Positions 49,452 to 59,337 are shown, counted from the first letter of the stretch. The stretch is 64,000 nucleotides of DNA from Methylorubrum populi (GCA_020741775.1 DYYG01000013.1:1-64000), one strand, 5' to 3'. Program-made: numbers and translations. Notes: a model not told the origin generated them from the letters alone.

Positions 49452-50924
49452 TCACCGCTCGCAGGTGATGGGCACGATCGCGCCGAGATGGGGCGCCGCC
49501 GCTTCGCCGAGCGTGGCCGCGACGGCAGGTTCCGTCGCCGCGGCCGGGGCCGGAACGCCGCTCTCCGCCAGGAAGGCGGTCACGGCCTTGGCCGGCACGA
49601 TGGCGTAGCTCGTCGGCGGCATCACGCCCGCGATCAGGCGGGGGGCGGCGGGGAAACGGCTGATCAGCCCCGCGAGGCGGCCCGACCGGTCGAGCACGGC
49701 CGCGCCACCCGCGCCGGGCTGAAGCGGCGCGAACACGCCTCCTTCGCCGGCCGTGCCGGGGGCGACGCTCGCCGCCCCTCGCGCCTGTGCGCCGAGCACG
49801 AGCAGCCTGTCGCCGGGAGCTGGGGCCTCCGCGCGCAGGAACGGAACCGATCCCCCCGCCGGAAGGCCTTCCGCTCTCAGCAGCACGAGGCTCCCGGTCG
49901 CATCGCGTCGCTCGACCCTGGCCGGCGCGCCGCCGACGCGCGGGGCGGCGCAGGCCTCCAGGGCGGAGGCTACCGTCAGCACCCGTCCATTCCCGAGCTT
50001 GAGACCGGTTGCGGCGGCCCGCGCCACGGCCGGCGGCCCCGACAGCGATGGCAGGGCCGGGGAGCTGGCCAGACCGGGGCCGGGTTTCGGCGCCGCGACG
50101 ACAGCCTCCTTGGGGGCCTCCTTGGGGGCCTCTTCGGGAAACGGCACGAAACTGTTGGCGATGGCGATGACGAAGCGTTCCACCGTCCCCGCCAGCGCCT
50201 TGTCGTAGCCGATGGCGAAGCCTCGGACCGCCCCCGCCGGATCGACGGCGTAGCGCAGGTAGGACCGCCCGGTCGCGGTCTCGGCGGTGACGACGAAAAA
50301 TTCCGGCTTCTTCAGCTTGTAGGTGACCTTGCGGCCGGGATTGGCCGCGACGGCCCGCTCGAACAGGGTGTCGAGGCTGGTCTCCTGCGGCGGAAAGGAT
50401 TTGGTATCGAGGGTCACGCGCCCATCCGCGCTCTGCCATCGAGTACCGCCGGGGATCGCGGTGCGCTTTTGCAGCAGCGCCTCGGGCACCCCGATCACCG
50501 TCCCACTGATCGCATCCGCCTGAACCCGGAAGCGCGCTGCCCGGCGCGCCTCCTCGGCCTCCCGCATCAGCGCCGTGCGCTCCGGCGGCGTGAGCAGGCC
50601 GGTGGGGGCCACGCCCTTGCGCGTCTGGTAGGCCTGAATGCCCTCGAAGCTGCGCCGCCCGAAGGCTCCGGTGGTCACGCCGTTATAATCGCCGGTCCAG
50701 ACCAGGGCGTCCTGCACATTCCGCCGCTCCGCCTCGGGCAGAGCCTCGAAGGCCGCGCGCGCCGCCTCCAAGGCCGGATCGGATGCGGGCTGAGCCGGGG
50801 TGACTGGCTTCGGCCGGGCGGGCGGCGCCTGCGGAGCCGGAATCTGGGCGAGCGCCCCGGTGGCGAAGCAGGCCGCGAGCAGGGCCGGCATGCCGGTGCG
50901 AAGCGTCGTGATCCGTCTCGTCAT
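49452..50924 (-). CDS. Peptidoglycan-binding protein with a degenerate trypsin-like domain
   Basis: A 490-residue exported protein. The signal peptide is about 1-26 (ending TGALAQ). A Pro-rich linker leads to a peptidoglycan-binding-like region (about 60-120; ALVWTGDYNGVTTGAFGRRSFEGIQAYQ). The C-terminal part (about 310-490) resembles the trypsin/HtrA fold (LTVASALEACAAP; PGDRLLVLGAQ; GAGGAAVLDRSGRLAGLIS), but the usual GDSGG of the catalytic serine is GAGGA, so it is probably not a working protease. A middle region (about 125-260) has no clear match. It sits divergent from a DMT-type transporter and next to a DUF3309 gene; its role in the envelope is unknown. Confidence 0.75.
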   Translation of the reverse strand: MTRRITTLRTGMPALLAACFATGALAQIPAPQAPPARPKPVTPAQPASDPALEAARAAFEALPEAERRNVQDALVWTGDYNGVTTGAFGRRSFEGIQAYQTRKGVAPTGLLTPPERTALMREAEEARRAARFRVQADAISGTVIGVPEALLQKRTAIPGGTRWQSADGRVTLDTKSFPPQETSLDTLFERAVAANPGRKVTYKLKKPEFFVVTAETATGRSYLRYAVDPAGAVRGFAIGYDKALAGTVERFVIAIANSFVPFPEEAPKEAPKEAVVAAPKPGPGLASSPALPSLSGPPAVARAAATGLKLGNGRVLTVASALEACAAPRVGGAPARVERRDATGSLVLLRAEGLPAGGSVPFLRAEAPAPGDRLLVLGAQARGAASVAPGTAGEGGVFAPLQPGAGGAAVLDRSGRLAGLISRFPAAPRLIAGVMPPTSYAIVPAKAVTAFLAESGVPAPAAATEPAVAATLGEAAAPHLGAIVPITCER

Positions 50925-51107
50925 TGCCGCCAGTCCGATTCGGTGGGCGAAGCACCCAGCGCGCCGCCGATGATGCCAGCGGGCCCGCGCGTCTCACAAG
51001 CCGTGAGGTGCCGAACCCGGGCGCGGAGGCGGGACTCCCTGGACGCTCCGGCTCCGCGCCACAGCTGTCAGCGCGAGGATGTGGACGACATTCAGGAGCG
51101 AACGGCG

Positions 51108-51557
51108 TTGCTGGCTCAGATCGGATTGTACGGCGCGGCGGCGCTCGCCGGAATCGCCTTCGTGGTCCAGCAGGCGGTCAACGCCAACCTGAAGGGGGCC
51201 CTCGGCTCCGGCCTGTGGGCCGGCTTCGTCAACTTCACCGTCGGCGGGATGGCCATCGGCCTCCTCGCTCTGGCCCTGCGCGAACCGTTCCCCTCTCTCG
51301 ACGCGGCGGCCCGGGCGCCGTGGTATGCCTGGATCGGCGGCCTGCTCGGCGCCCTCTACATCGTCGGGGCGATCCTGCTGATCCCGCGCCTCGGCGCCGC
51401 CGCGGTCATCGCCCTTCTCGTCGTCGGCCAGATGCTGATGTCGCTCGCGCTCGACCATTTCGGCGGTCTCGGCGTGCCGATCCACGCGTTGAGCGCGCCC
51501 CGGATCGGCGGCGCCCTCCTCCTCGTCATCGGTGTCGTGCTGATCTGCGCGTCCTGA
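51108..51557 (+). CDS. Small DMT-type transporter (YdcZ/DUF606 family)
   Basis: A 149-residue integral membrane protein of the YdcZ type with about five membrane segments (IGLYGAAALAGIAFVVQQAV; GFVNFTVGGMAIGLLALAL; WIGGLLGALYIVGAILLI; AAVIALLVVGQMLMSLAL; IGGALLLVIGVVLIC). Such half-size DMT proteins work as dimers; substrates are unknown. QQAVNANLKGALGS and PALG-like features are characteristic. The start is TTG at 51108 with AGGAG nine bases upstream; a GTG at 51081 would add nine residues but has no properly spaced ribosome-binding site. The alpha-2-macroglobulin gene follows after 110 bases. Confidence 0.82.
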   Translation: MLAQIGLYGAAALAGIAFVVQQAVNANLKGALGSGLWAGFVNFTVGGMAIGLLALALREPFPSLDAAARAPWYAWIGGLLGALYIVGAILLIPRLGAAAVIALLVVGQMLMSLALDHFGGLGVPIHALSAPRIGGALLLVIGVVLICAS

Positions 51558-51667
51558 CAGGCGGGCGAAAGCCCCCCTGCCAAGCGTTGCAGCCGGCGCG
51601 ACAAGTGGTAGCTTGCCGGCCGCGCGCGAAGACGTCGAGACGCGCGCCGGACGAAGGGAAGCGCGCG

Positions 51668-54600
51668 ATGTCCCAGAGCAACCGTCTCGGGCGCCTCTGT
51701 GCGGGGATGCTGACTGCCACGCTCTTCGCGATCCCCGCATCGGCGCAAGCCCCCCGCCCCGCCGCGCCGCCGCGATCCGCCACCGCCCCGGTCCAGAAGA
51801 GCTTCGTGCGCGAGGCCCTGGCGAGCGCGGGCGTCCGCCTCGAAACCGCGCTGAAGAGCGAGGCGCCTCCCGGCGTAAAAAGTGCCGCGCAATGGCGCCG
51901 CGAGGCCGAGGCCGCTGCAGGGAACGATCAGGCGCAGCCCGATGCCACGCTGAACGCCTACGCCGCCGCCGTCGCGGCCGATCCGAACGATATTCGCAAC
52001 TGGCTCGATTACGCCGAGGCCGCCAGTGCGGCGGGCAACGACCAGGACCGCTCCAATTATGCCGCCCGATTCACCCTGAAGGGCCGCGCCACGGCCGCTG
52101 CCTACCAGGGCTACCTGCGCGCGAGGAACCCGGCGGACGAGGCGCGGGCGCTGGCCCGGCTCGGCGCGATTCAGGCGGCTCAATCCGAGTGGCGCCCCGC
52201 CCTCGAGGCTTACCGGGCGAGCCTCGCCATCCGGGACGATGCCCAGACCCGCACCGCCTACGAGACGCTGCGCGAGGAACACGGCTTCCGCATCCTCGAC
52301 TACAAGGTCGATTCGGATGCCGCCGCGCCCCGGGCCTGCTTCACCTTCTCCGAGGGTCTCGTCGCGAAGACGGACTACACCCCCTACATCGCGGTCTCGG
52401 GTTCGGCCAACGCCGCCGTAACGGCGGAAGGCAGCCAAGTCTGCGTCGATGGGCTCAAGCATTCCGAGCGCTACGCCTTCGTGGTGCGGCAGGGCCTGCC
52501 CTCGGCGGTCGGCGAGACCCTGCTGAAATCGGCCGATTACGAGGTCTATGTCCGCGACCGCTCACCCCAGGTGCGCTTCACCGGGCGCAACTACGTCCTG
52601 CCCCGGACCGGGCAGGCGGGCGTGCCGCTGGTCTCGGTGAACGCGGCCAAGCTCGACGTCGAGGTTTTGCGCATCGGCGATCGCGGCCTGCTGCCGGCGC
52701 TGCGCTCGGAAGAATTCCTGAGCCAGCTCAGCGGATCGACGGCGAAGACCATCGCCGACCAGAAGGGCCAGCGGGTCTGGAAGGGTAGCCTCGATACGGC
52801 GAAGGCCGAAACCAATCGCGAGGCGGTGACCGCCTTCCCCGTGCTCCAGGCGGTCGGCAAGCTGGAGCCGGGCCTCTACCTGATGCTGGCCAAGCCCAGC
52901 GGCACCACCGACGCGTCCGAGGACGAGTATGGCGGCTACGAGGCCCAGGCGACGCAATGGTTCGTCGTCTCCGATCTCGGCCTCACCGCCTTCAAGGGCC
53001 GCGACGGGGTCCATGTCTTCGCGCGCTCGCTGGCCAGCGCCAAGACCGTGCCGGGGGCCGAGATCCGGCTGATCGCCCGCAACAACGACGTGCTGGCGAG
53101 CGCCAAGACCGATGGGCAGGGACACGCCGCCTTTCCCGCCGGCCTCGCCCGCGGCGAAGGCGGCCTCGCGCCGGGCCTCGTGGTGGCGCAATTCGGCGAC
53201 GATTACGGCTTCCTCGATCTGGCGCTCGGAGCCTTCGATCTGTCCGACCGCGGGGTGAAGGGTCGCCCGGCCGCCAGCGGCGCCGAGGCCTACGTCTTCC
53301 CCGAGCGGGGGGTCTATCGCTCCGGGGAGACGGTGCAGCTCACCGCGCTGCTCCGCGACCCGCAGGGGATGGCGGTGAACGGCCTGCCGCTGACCCTGGT
53401 GGTGAAGCGGCCCGACGGCGTCGAGTATCGCCGGGCGGCGGTCGCCGACGAGGGGCTCGGCGGGCGCGCCCTGTCCCTGCCGCTGATGCCGGGCGCCATG
53501 CACGGCACGTGGCGGGTCTCCGCCTATACCGACCCGAAGGCGCAGCCGGTGGGCGAGGCGAGCTGGCTCGTCGAGGATTACGTGCCCGAGCGCCTGGAGG
53601 TGAGCCTCACCTCGAAGACGCCGACGCTGAGCCGCGGCGAGCCCGCCACCATCGACGTCGCCGCGCGCTACCTCTATGGCGCGCCGGGCTCCGGGCTCGA
53701 CATCTCGGGCTCGGTCGCGGTGCAGGCGGCCGCCCAGCCCGGCATCAAGGGTCTGGATGGGTTCTCCATCGGCCTCGACGACGAGGCGGTGGAGGCGACG
53801 ACCGCCGAGATCGACGCCAAGGCGACGACGGATGCAAGCGGCCATGCGAGCCTCACCGTGCCGGTGCAGGAGGTGGCCGCCCCGCGTGCCCTGGAGGCGA
53901 AGATCACCCTTGCCGTCGGCGAGCCGGGCGGCCGGGCGCTGAGCCGCAGCGTCACCCTGCCGATCCTGCCGGCCCAGCCGGTGCTGGCCATCCGCAAGAA
54001 TTTCTCCGCCGACCTCGCCGAGAACGCGACCGCGACCTTCGACGTGGTGATGGCCGCCCCCAACGGACAGCGCCTGCCGCAGGACGGGGTGGCCTGGACG
54101 CTCTCGAAGGTCGAGCGGACCTATCAGTGGTATCGCGAGAACGGGCGCTGGAGCTTCGAGCCGGTGAAGTCGAGTCGCCGCGTCGCCGACGGGCAGGTGG
54201 CGACCACCGCCGAGGCGCCCGCGCGCATCGCCGTGCCGGTGGGCTTCGGCCAATATCGCCTGGAGGCGTCGGTGCCGGGCCGGCCGCAGGCGGCGGCGAG
54301 CGTGTCCTTCACCGTGGGCTGGGGCGGGGGTGAGACCGCCGACGTGCCCGATCTCCTCGACCTCACCCTCGACAAGGGCGCCTATGCCGCCGGCGAGCGG
54401 CTGCGAGCCCGGCTCCAGCCGAAATTCTCCGGCACGGCGACCCTGGCCATCGTCAGCGACCGGGTGCACGAGGTCCGCGACGTGACCGTCGCGGAAGGCG
54501 GCACCACCGTCGACATCCCGGTGAAGGCGGAATGGGGCGCGGGCGCCTACCTCGTCGCCACGGCCTACCGGCCCCTCGACCAGGCCGCCAAGCGCATGCC

Positions 54601-56974
54601 CGGCCGTTCGCTCGGGCTGGCTTGGTTCTCGGTCGACAAGGAGAAGCGCGGCCTCTCCGTGGCCCTCGACGCGCCCGAGAAGGTCCGGCCCCGCGGCACC
54701 CTCACCGTTCCCGTGAAGATCGCGGGCCTCGCCTCAGGGGAAGAGGCGCGGGTGACGCTGGCGGCGGTCGATGTCGGCATCCTCAACCTGACCCGCTACG
54801 AGGCCCCCAACCCCTTCGCCTATTTCTTCGGCCAGAAGGCGCTCGGGCCGGAGGTCCGCGACCTCTACGGCTATCTGATCGACGGCATGCAGGGCACGCT
54901 GGGCGCGATCCGCTCCGGCGGCGACGGAGGCGCCGCGGAACTCGCCGACGCGCCGCCGACCCAGGCGCCGCTGGCGCTCTATTCCGGTGTCGTCACCGTG
55001 GGGCCGGACGGGACCGCGAACATCCCGCTGGAATTGCCGGCCTTCAACGGCACCGCCCGCCTGATGGCGACCGCCTGGACCAAATCCCGCGTGGGCCAAG
55101 CGCAGGCCGACGTGATCGTGCGCGATCCGGTGGTGCTCACCGGCACCCTGCCGCGCTTCCTCAATGTCGGCGACCGTTCGCGCTTCTTCGTCGCCCTCGA
55201 CAATGTCGAAGGCGGAGCCGGCAACTACACCGTCGATCTCGACCTCTCGGGACCGGTGGTGGTGTCGGGTGAGGCGGTGCATTCCACCATGCGGCTCGAG
55301 GCCGGCGCCAAGGGGCAGCTCGTGATCCCGATCACCGCCGCCGGCCCCGGCCTCGCCCGGCTCGATGTGAGCCTCACCGGACCTGGCATCCAGGGCAGCG
55401 CCGGCCAGAGCTTTTCCCTCGCGATCAATCCCGGCACCGGGGCCCTCGTGCGGCGCAGCCTGCGCCCGCTCGAACCCGGTGCCGGCCTCGACCTCACGCC
55501 GGATCTGCTCGCCGACATCCTGCCCGGCACCGGCGCGGTCTCCGTGGCGGCGAACCGCCTGGGAGGAATCGACGTGGCGGCGCTGCTTCAATCGCTCGAC
55601 CGCTACCCCTATGGCTGCTCCGAGCAGATCGTCAGCCGGGCCCTGCCGCTCCTCTATGTCAACGGGCTCGCGGCCAATGAGAAGCTCGGCCTCGACGGCA
55701 AGCTGGACGAGCGGGTGCGCGCCAGCATCGAGCGCGTGCTGTCGCGTCAGGATTCGAGCGGCGCCTTCGGCCTGTGGTCGACGGAGAATGCCGGCGACAC
55801 CTGGCTCAACGCCTACGTGACCGACTTCCTCAGCCGGGCCCGCGAGCGCGGCTTCGCCGTGCCGCAGACCGCGTTCAACACTGCCCTCGACCGCCTGCGC
55901 AACACGGTGGCCAACACCACCAATGTCGAGAACGGGGGCATGGATCTCGCCTATGCCGCCTATGTGCTGGCCCGGAACGGCCGGCCGGTGATGGGCGATC
56001 TGCGCTACCTCGCCGACACCAAGCTCACCGAGTTCGCGACACCGCTCGGCCGCGGGCAGCTCGCCGCCGCGCTGGCCCTGCTCGGCGACCGGGGCCGGGC
56101 GCAGAAGGCGTTCGACGCGGCGGTGCAATCGCTCCAGGCCGAGCGCGACAAGGGCGCTTACCGCGCCGATTACGGCTCGCGCCTGCGCGACGGCGCCGCC
56201 CTGCTGGCCCTGTCCGCCGAGACCGGCTTCTCCCGCGAGACGCTGCAGCCCGTCGCCGCCGTGCTCGGTCAGGAGCGGGCGGACGGCCGCAGCACGAGCA
56301 CCCAGGAGAACGCCTGGATGGTGCTGGCGGCGCAAAGCCTGTCACAGGAAGCGGGCGGCCTCGCGCTGTCCGTCGATGGGAAATCCGAGACCGGCCCTCT
56401 CTCGCGCCTCTACCGGGCCCCCGCCCTGGAGGCGCGGCCGGTGCGGATCGTCAACCAGGGGCGCGACCCGGTGCAGGTCACGGTCGGGGTCACCGGCAAC
56501 CCGATCGCCCCGGAGCCCGCCGCCGCGCAGGGCTATACGGTCGAGCGCAATGTCTATCGCCTCGACGGCAGCCCGGTCGATCTCGCCAAGCCCCTGCGCC
56601 AGAACGACCGCCTCGTGGTGGTGCTGAAGGTGACGGAGGCCAAGGCCAGCGCCGGGCGCCTGCTTCTGGTCGACCGCCTGCCCGCAGGATTGGAGATCGA
56701 CAACCCGAAGCTGCTCGACGCCGACGCGCTTGCCGGGCTCAGCTTCGCCAAGACGGAGGTGCAGCCGGTCCATACCGAGTTCCGCGACGACCGCTTCGTC
56801 GCGGCCTACGACCGCACGCCGGGGCAGTCGGCCTTCTTCTCGGCGGCCTACACCGTCCGGGTCGTCTCGCCCGGCACCTATGTGCATCCGGGTGCGAGCA
56901 TCGAGGATATGTACCGCCCCGAGCGGTTCGGGCGCACCGCGTTCGGATCGGTCGAGGTGATCCCGGCGAAGTAG
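51668..56974 (+). CDS. Bacterial alpha-2-macroglobulin
   Basis: A 1768-residue exported protein. The signal peptide (about 1-27) ends PASAQA and no lipobox Cys follows, so it is probably soluble in the periplasm, unlike the lipoprotein of E. coli. A Tpr-like stretch (90-210) precedes a series of MG domains. The bait-type region and the thioester domain follow: YPYGCSEQIVSR carries the CxEQ thioester motif (Cys1317, Glu1319, Gln1320). Such proteins trap attacking proteases by conformational change and covalent bonding. pbpC starts four bases after the stop, the conserved pair known in many bacteria that links protease defence with peptidoglycan repair. ATG has AAGGGA upstream. Confidence 0.92.
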   Translation: MSQSNRLGRLCAGMLTATLFAIPASAQAPRPAAPPRSATAPVQKSFVREALASAGVRLETALKSEAPPGVKSAAQWRREAEAAAGNDQAQPDATLNAYAAAVAADPNDIRNWLDYAEAASAAGNDQDRSNYAARFTLKGRATAAAYQGYLRARNPADEARALARLGAIQAAQSEWRPALEAYRASLAIRDDAQTRTAYETLREEHGFRILDYKVDSDAAAPRACFTFSEGLVAKTDYTPYIAVSGSANAAVTAEGSQVCVDGLKHSERYAFVVRQGLPSAVGETLLKSADYEVYVRDRSPQVRFTGRNYVLPRTGQAGVPLVSVNAAKLDVEVLRIGDRGLLPALRSEEFLSQLSGSTAKTIADQKGQRVWKGSLDTAKAETNREAVTAFPVLQAVGKLEPGLYLMLAKPSGTTDASEDEYGGYEAQATQWFVVSDLGLTAFKGRDGVHVFARSLASAKTVPGAEIRLIARNNDVLASAKTDGQGHAAFPAGLARGEGGLAPGLVVAQFGDDYGFLDLALGAFDLSDRGVKGRPAASGAEAYVFPERGVYRSGETVQLTALLRDPQGMAVNGLPLTLVVKRPDGVEYRRAAVADEGLGGRALSLPLMPGAMHGTWRVSAYTDPKAQPVGEASWLVEDYVPERLEVSLTSKTPTLSRGEPATIDVAARYLYGAPGSGLDISGSVAVQAAAQPGIKGLDGFSIGLDDEAVEATTAEIDAKATTDASGHASLTVPVQEVAAPRALEAKITLAVGEPGGRALSRSVTLPILPAQPVLAIRKNFSADLAENATATFDVVMAAPNGQRLPQDGVAWTLSKVERTYQWYRENGRWSFEPVKSSRRVADGQVATTAEAPARIAVPVGFGQYRLEASVPGRPQAAASVSFTVGWGGGETADVPDLLDLTLDKGAYAAGERLRARLQPKFSGTATLAIVSDRVHEVRDVTVAEGGTTVDIPVKAEWGAGAYLVATAYRPLDQAAKRMPGRSLGLAWFSVDKEKRGLSVALDAPEKVRPRGTLTVPVKIAGLASGEEARVTLAAVDVGILNLTRYEAPNPFAYFFGQKALGPEVRDLYGYLIDGMQGTLGAIRSGGDGGAAELADAPPTQAPLALYSGVVTVGPDGTANIPLELPAFNGTARLMATAWTKSRVGQAQADVIVRDPVVLTGTLPRFLNVGDRSRFFVALDNVEGGAGNYTVDLDLSGPVVVSGEAVHSTMRLEAGAKGQLVIPITAAGPGLARLDVSLTGPGIQGSAGQSFSLAINPGTGALVRRSLRPLEPGAGLDLTPDLLADILPGTGAVSVAANRLGGIDVAALLQSLDRYPYGCSEQIVSRALPLLYVNGLAANEKLGLDGKLDERVRASIERVLSRQDSSGAFGLWSTENAGDTWLNAYVTDFLSRARERGFAVPQTAFNTALDRLRNTVANTTNVENGGMDLAYAAYVLARNGRPVMGDLRYLADTKLTEFATPLGRGQLAAALALLGDRGRAQKAFDAAVQSLQAERDKGAYRADYGSRLRDGAALLALSAETGFSRETLQPVAAVLGQERADGRSTSTQENAWMVLAAQSLSQEAGGLALSVDGKSETGPLSRLYRAPALEARPVRIVNQGRDPVQVTVGVTGNPIAPEPAAAQGYTVERNVYRLDGSPVDLAKPLRQNDRLVVVLKVTEAKASAGRLLLVDRLPAGLEIDNPKLLDADALAGLSFAKTEVQPVHTEFRDDRFVAAYDRTPGQSAFFSAAYTVRVVSPGTYVHPGASIEDMYRPERFGRTAFGSVEVIPAK

Positions 56975-56978
56975 CGCG

Positions 56979-59174
56979 ATGACGCGCATCGCCGATTCCC
57001 CTCGTCCCTCTACGGCGGAGGGTGCCTGCGGCGCGGGCGGGAGCGGGGGCGTTCCCGGAAAGGGCGCTCCCCTCACCCGACCCGCTCCACGGGTCTCCCT
57101 CCCCCGCCGAGGGGGGATGGTTTTTGGGGCTGTCCTCCTCACCCTGGCACTTTTGCTCGCGGGAGCCCTCTGGCGATATGCCGCCACCCTCCCGCCCCTC
57201 GACCTGACCCAGGCGTCGCTCCGCTCCACCGTCATTCTCGACCGGAAAGGCCAGTTGCTGCGCCCCTTCGCCACCGCCGATGGGCGCTGGCGGCTGCCGG
57301 TGACGGCGAGCGAGGTCGACCCGCGCATGCTGGCCATGCTCAAGGCCTATGAGGACCGCCGCTTCGACACCCATTCCGGCATCGATCCCGCCGCCACCCT
57401 GCGCGCGGCCTGGCAATGGCTGAGGCACGGGCACATCGTGTCGGGCGGCTCGACCCTGTCGATGCAGGTCGCCCGCCTCGTCGAGCCCAGGACCGAGCGC
57501 TCGCTTCTCGCCAAGCTCCGGCAGATGATCCGCGCCGTCGCGCTGGAACGGAGCCTCGGCAAGGCCGGTGTGCTCGATCTCTACTTGGCCCTCGCCCCCT
57601 ATGGCGGCCCGGTCGAGGGGATCCGGGCGGCGAGCCTCGCCTATTTCGGCCGTGAGCCCGCCCGCCTGTCCTTCGCCGAGAGCGCACTCCTCGTCGCCCT
57701 GCCGCAATCGCCCGAGGCGCGCCGGCCCGACCGCTTCGCCGCCAACGCCAAGCGCGCCCGCGACCGGGTGCTCGACATCGCCGCGGAACGGGGCGTGCTG
57801 CCCCCGGACGAGGCGCGGGCCGCCAAGGCCGAACCGGTGCCGGCCACGCGAAAACATTTCCCGATGCTGGCGGCCCACGCTGCCGAGCAGGCCCTCGCCG
57901 CCGACCCGGATGCGCGGGTGCAGCACCTCACCCTGGATGCCCGCCTTCAGGCCAGCCTCGAGGCGCTCGCCGCCGAGCGCGCGGCGGCCGCCGGCCCGGC
58001 CTTGTCCGCCGCGATTCTCGCCATCGATAACCGCACGGGTGCGGTGCTCGCCCATGTCGGCAGCGCCGGCTATCTCGACGGGGCCCGCGCGGGCGCGGTC
58101 GATGCCACCCAGGCCGTGCGCTCGCCGGGCTCGGCGCTCAAACCCTTCATCTACGCGCTCGCCTTCGAGAACGGGCTCGCGCATCCGGAGACCCTCCTCG
58201 ACGACCGCCCGGCCCGCTTCGCCGCGAGTTACGCGCCGGAAAACTTCGACATGGGCTATCGCGGCACCGTGACGGCGCGGTTCGCGCTCCAGCAATCCCT
58301 CAACCTGCCCGCCGTCGATCTGCTGGATGCGGTCGGTGCGGCCCGCTTCGTCGCGCGGCTGCGGGGAGCCGGGGCGACGATCCTGCTGCCGCGCGACACC
58401 GCGCCCGGCCTGCCGGTGGCGCTGGGCGGCCTCGGCATCACCCTCACCGATCTCGCCCGCCTCTATGCCGGACTTGCGCGGTCCGGCACCGTGCCGGCCC
58501 TGCTGCGGCGACTCGACGGGTCCGTCCCGCCGGAACCGGAGCGCCGCATCGCCGATCCGGTCGCGGCCTGGTACGTCGCCGACATCCTGCGCGGCGCTCC
58601 GCCGCCGGAGAATGCCCTGCCGGGGAGGATCAGCTTCAAGACCGGCACCTCCTACGGCTACCGCGATGCCTGGGCGGTGGGGTTCGATGCCCGCGTGACC
58701 ATCGCCGTCTGGATCGGGCGGCCGGACGGCGCCTCGGTGCCGGGCCTGATCGGCCGCAGCCACGCCGCGCCGATCCTGTTCGACGCCTTCGCCCGGTTCG
58801 GCGGCGAGCCGGAGCCACTGCCCCGCCCCCGCGATGCCCTCGTCGTCGCAACCGCCGGCCTGCCCCCGCCCCTGCGCCATATCCGCCGCGACGCGCCCAA
58901 GACCTTCGCGGCGACCCTCGGGGTGCCCCTCAAGATCGCCTATCCGCCGGACGGTGCCCGGGTCGATCTCGGCCTTGCCGAGGGAGCGCGGGCCCGCCTC
59001 GCCCTCAAGGCGCTGGGCGGCCAGCCGCCGCTGACCTGGATGGTCGACGGGCTGCCCGTGGCGGAGGCGATGCGCCGGCAATCGGAATGGAGCCCGGAGG
59101 GGGCCGGCTTCGCGCGGATCTCGGTGATGGATGCGGACGGCGCGAGCGACAGCGTGGTGGTGCGCCTGGAATAG
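56979..59174 (+). CDS. pbpC: Penicillin-binding protein 1C
   Basis: A 731-residue bifunctional peptidoglycan synthase. The membrane anchor (about 48-70, FGAVLLTLALLLAGALW) follows an N-terminal segment that is unusual (see the repeat at 57067-57117). The glycosyltransferase domain has YEDRRFDTHSGID and SGGSTLSMQVARL. The transpeptidase domain has the SxxK box in SPGSALKP (about residue 383), SLN in QSLNLP and KTGTS. A C-terminal BiPBP_C domain (about 655-731) is present. Start at 56979 is four bases after the alpha-2-macroglobulin stop; ATG at 57117 with a purine-rich GAGGGGGG before it is an equally good alternative, giving 685 residues. Confidence 0.93.
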   Translation: MTRIADSPRPSTAEGACGAGGSGGVPGKGAPLTRPAPRVSLPRRGGMVFGAVLLTLALLLAGALWRYAATLPPLDLTQASLRSTVILDRKGQLLRPFATADGRWRLPVTASEVDPRMLAMLKAYEDRRFDTHSGIDPAATLRAAWQWLRHGHIVSGGSTLSMQVARLVEPRTERSLLAKLRQMIRAVALERSLGKAGVLDLYLALAPYGGPVEGIRAASLAYFGREPARLSFAESALLVALPQSPEARRPDRFAANAKRARDRVLDIAAERGVLPPDEARAAKAEPVPATRKHFPMLAAHAAEQALAADPDARVQHLTLDARLQASLEALAAERAAAAGPALSAAILAIDNRTGAVLAHVGSAGYLDGARAGAVDATQAVRSPGSALKPFIYALAFENGLAHPETLLDDRPARFAASYAPENFDMGYRGTVTARFALQQSLNLPAVDLLDAVGAARFVARLRGAGATILLPRDTAPGLPVALGGLGITLTDLARLYAGLARSGTVPALLRRLDGSVPPEPERRIADPVAAWYVADILRGAPPPENALPGRISFKTGTSYGYRDAWAVGFDARVTIAVWIGRPDGASVPGLIGRSHAAPILFDAFARFGGEPEPLPRPRDALVVATAGLPPPLRHIRRDAPKTFAATLGVPLKIAYPPDGARVDLGLAEGARARLALKALGGQPPLTWMVDGLPVAEAMRRQSEWSPEGAGFARISVMDADGASDSVVVRLE
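57067..57117. repeat. Intergenic-type repeat within the pbpC N-terminal coding region
   Basis: The run from CTCCCCTCACCCGACC through CGGGTCTCCCTCCC looks like the palindromic repeats scattered between genes of many alphaproteobacteria; it contains the dyad GACCCG-CTCCA-CGGGTC and CCCTC/GAGGG arms. Here it would encode the Pro/Arg-rich residues 30-46 of PBP1C if the upstream start is used. Recognition of the repeat family is from memory. Confidence 0.4.
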
Positions 59175-59323
59175 TGCAGGACCGTCCCGCAAGCTGGCGT
59201 CCGGCCGTCGGAACCGGACGATGCGCGGCGAAATCCTCGTGCGGCACCGCACGTGACTCTCTCGCCCCCTGCCTTAGCTACCTCCGCGAGAGGCAACGTC
59301 CTCCCCCTGCGAGGGGCCCAAGT

Positions 59324-59337
59324 CCGGGACGGCCCGG
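59324..59337 (+). promoter_or_regulatory. ACGG-loop hairpin ahead of gdx, possible guanidine-II riboswitch element
   Basis: CCGGG-ACGG-CCCGG forms a 5-bp stem with an ACGG loop, matching the ACGR loop of the guanidine-II (mini-ykkC) aptamer, 23 bases before the gdx GTG. A true motif has two such hairpins. The only upstream candidate (GAGG-CAACGT-CCTC near 59290-59303) is not a clean match. So the identification is tentative. Confidence 0.3.

Noticed and set aside
50924..51667. Upstream extension of the alpha-2-macroglobulin frame
   Set aside because: The frame is open before 51668 only by chance; a signal peptide and a ribosome-binding site mark 51668.
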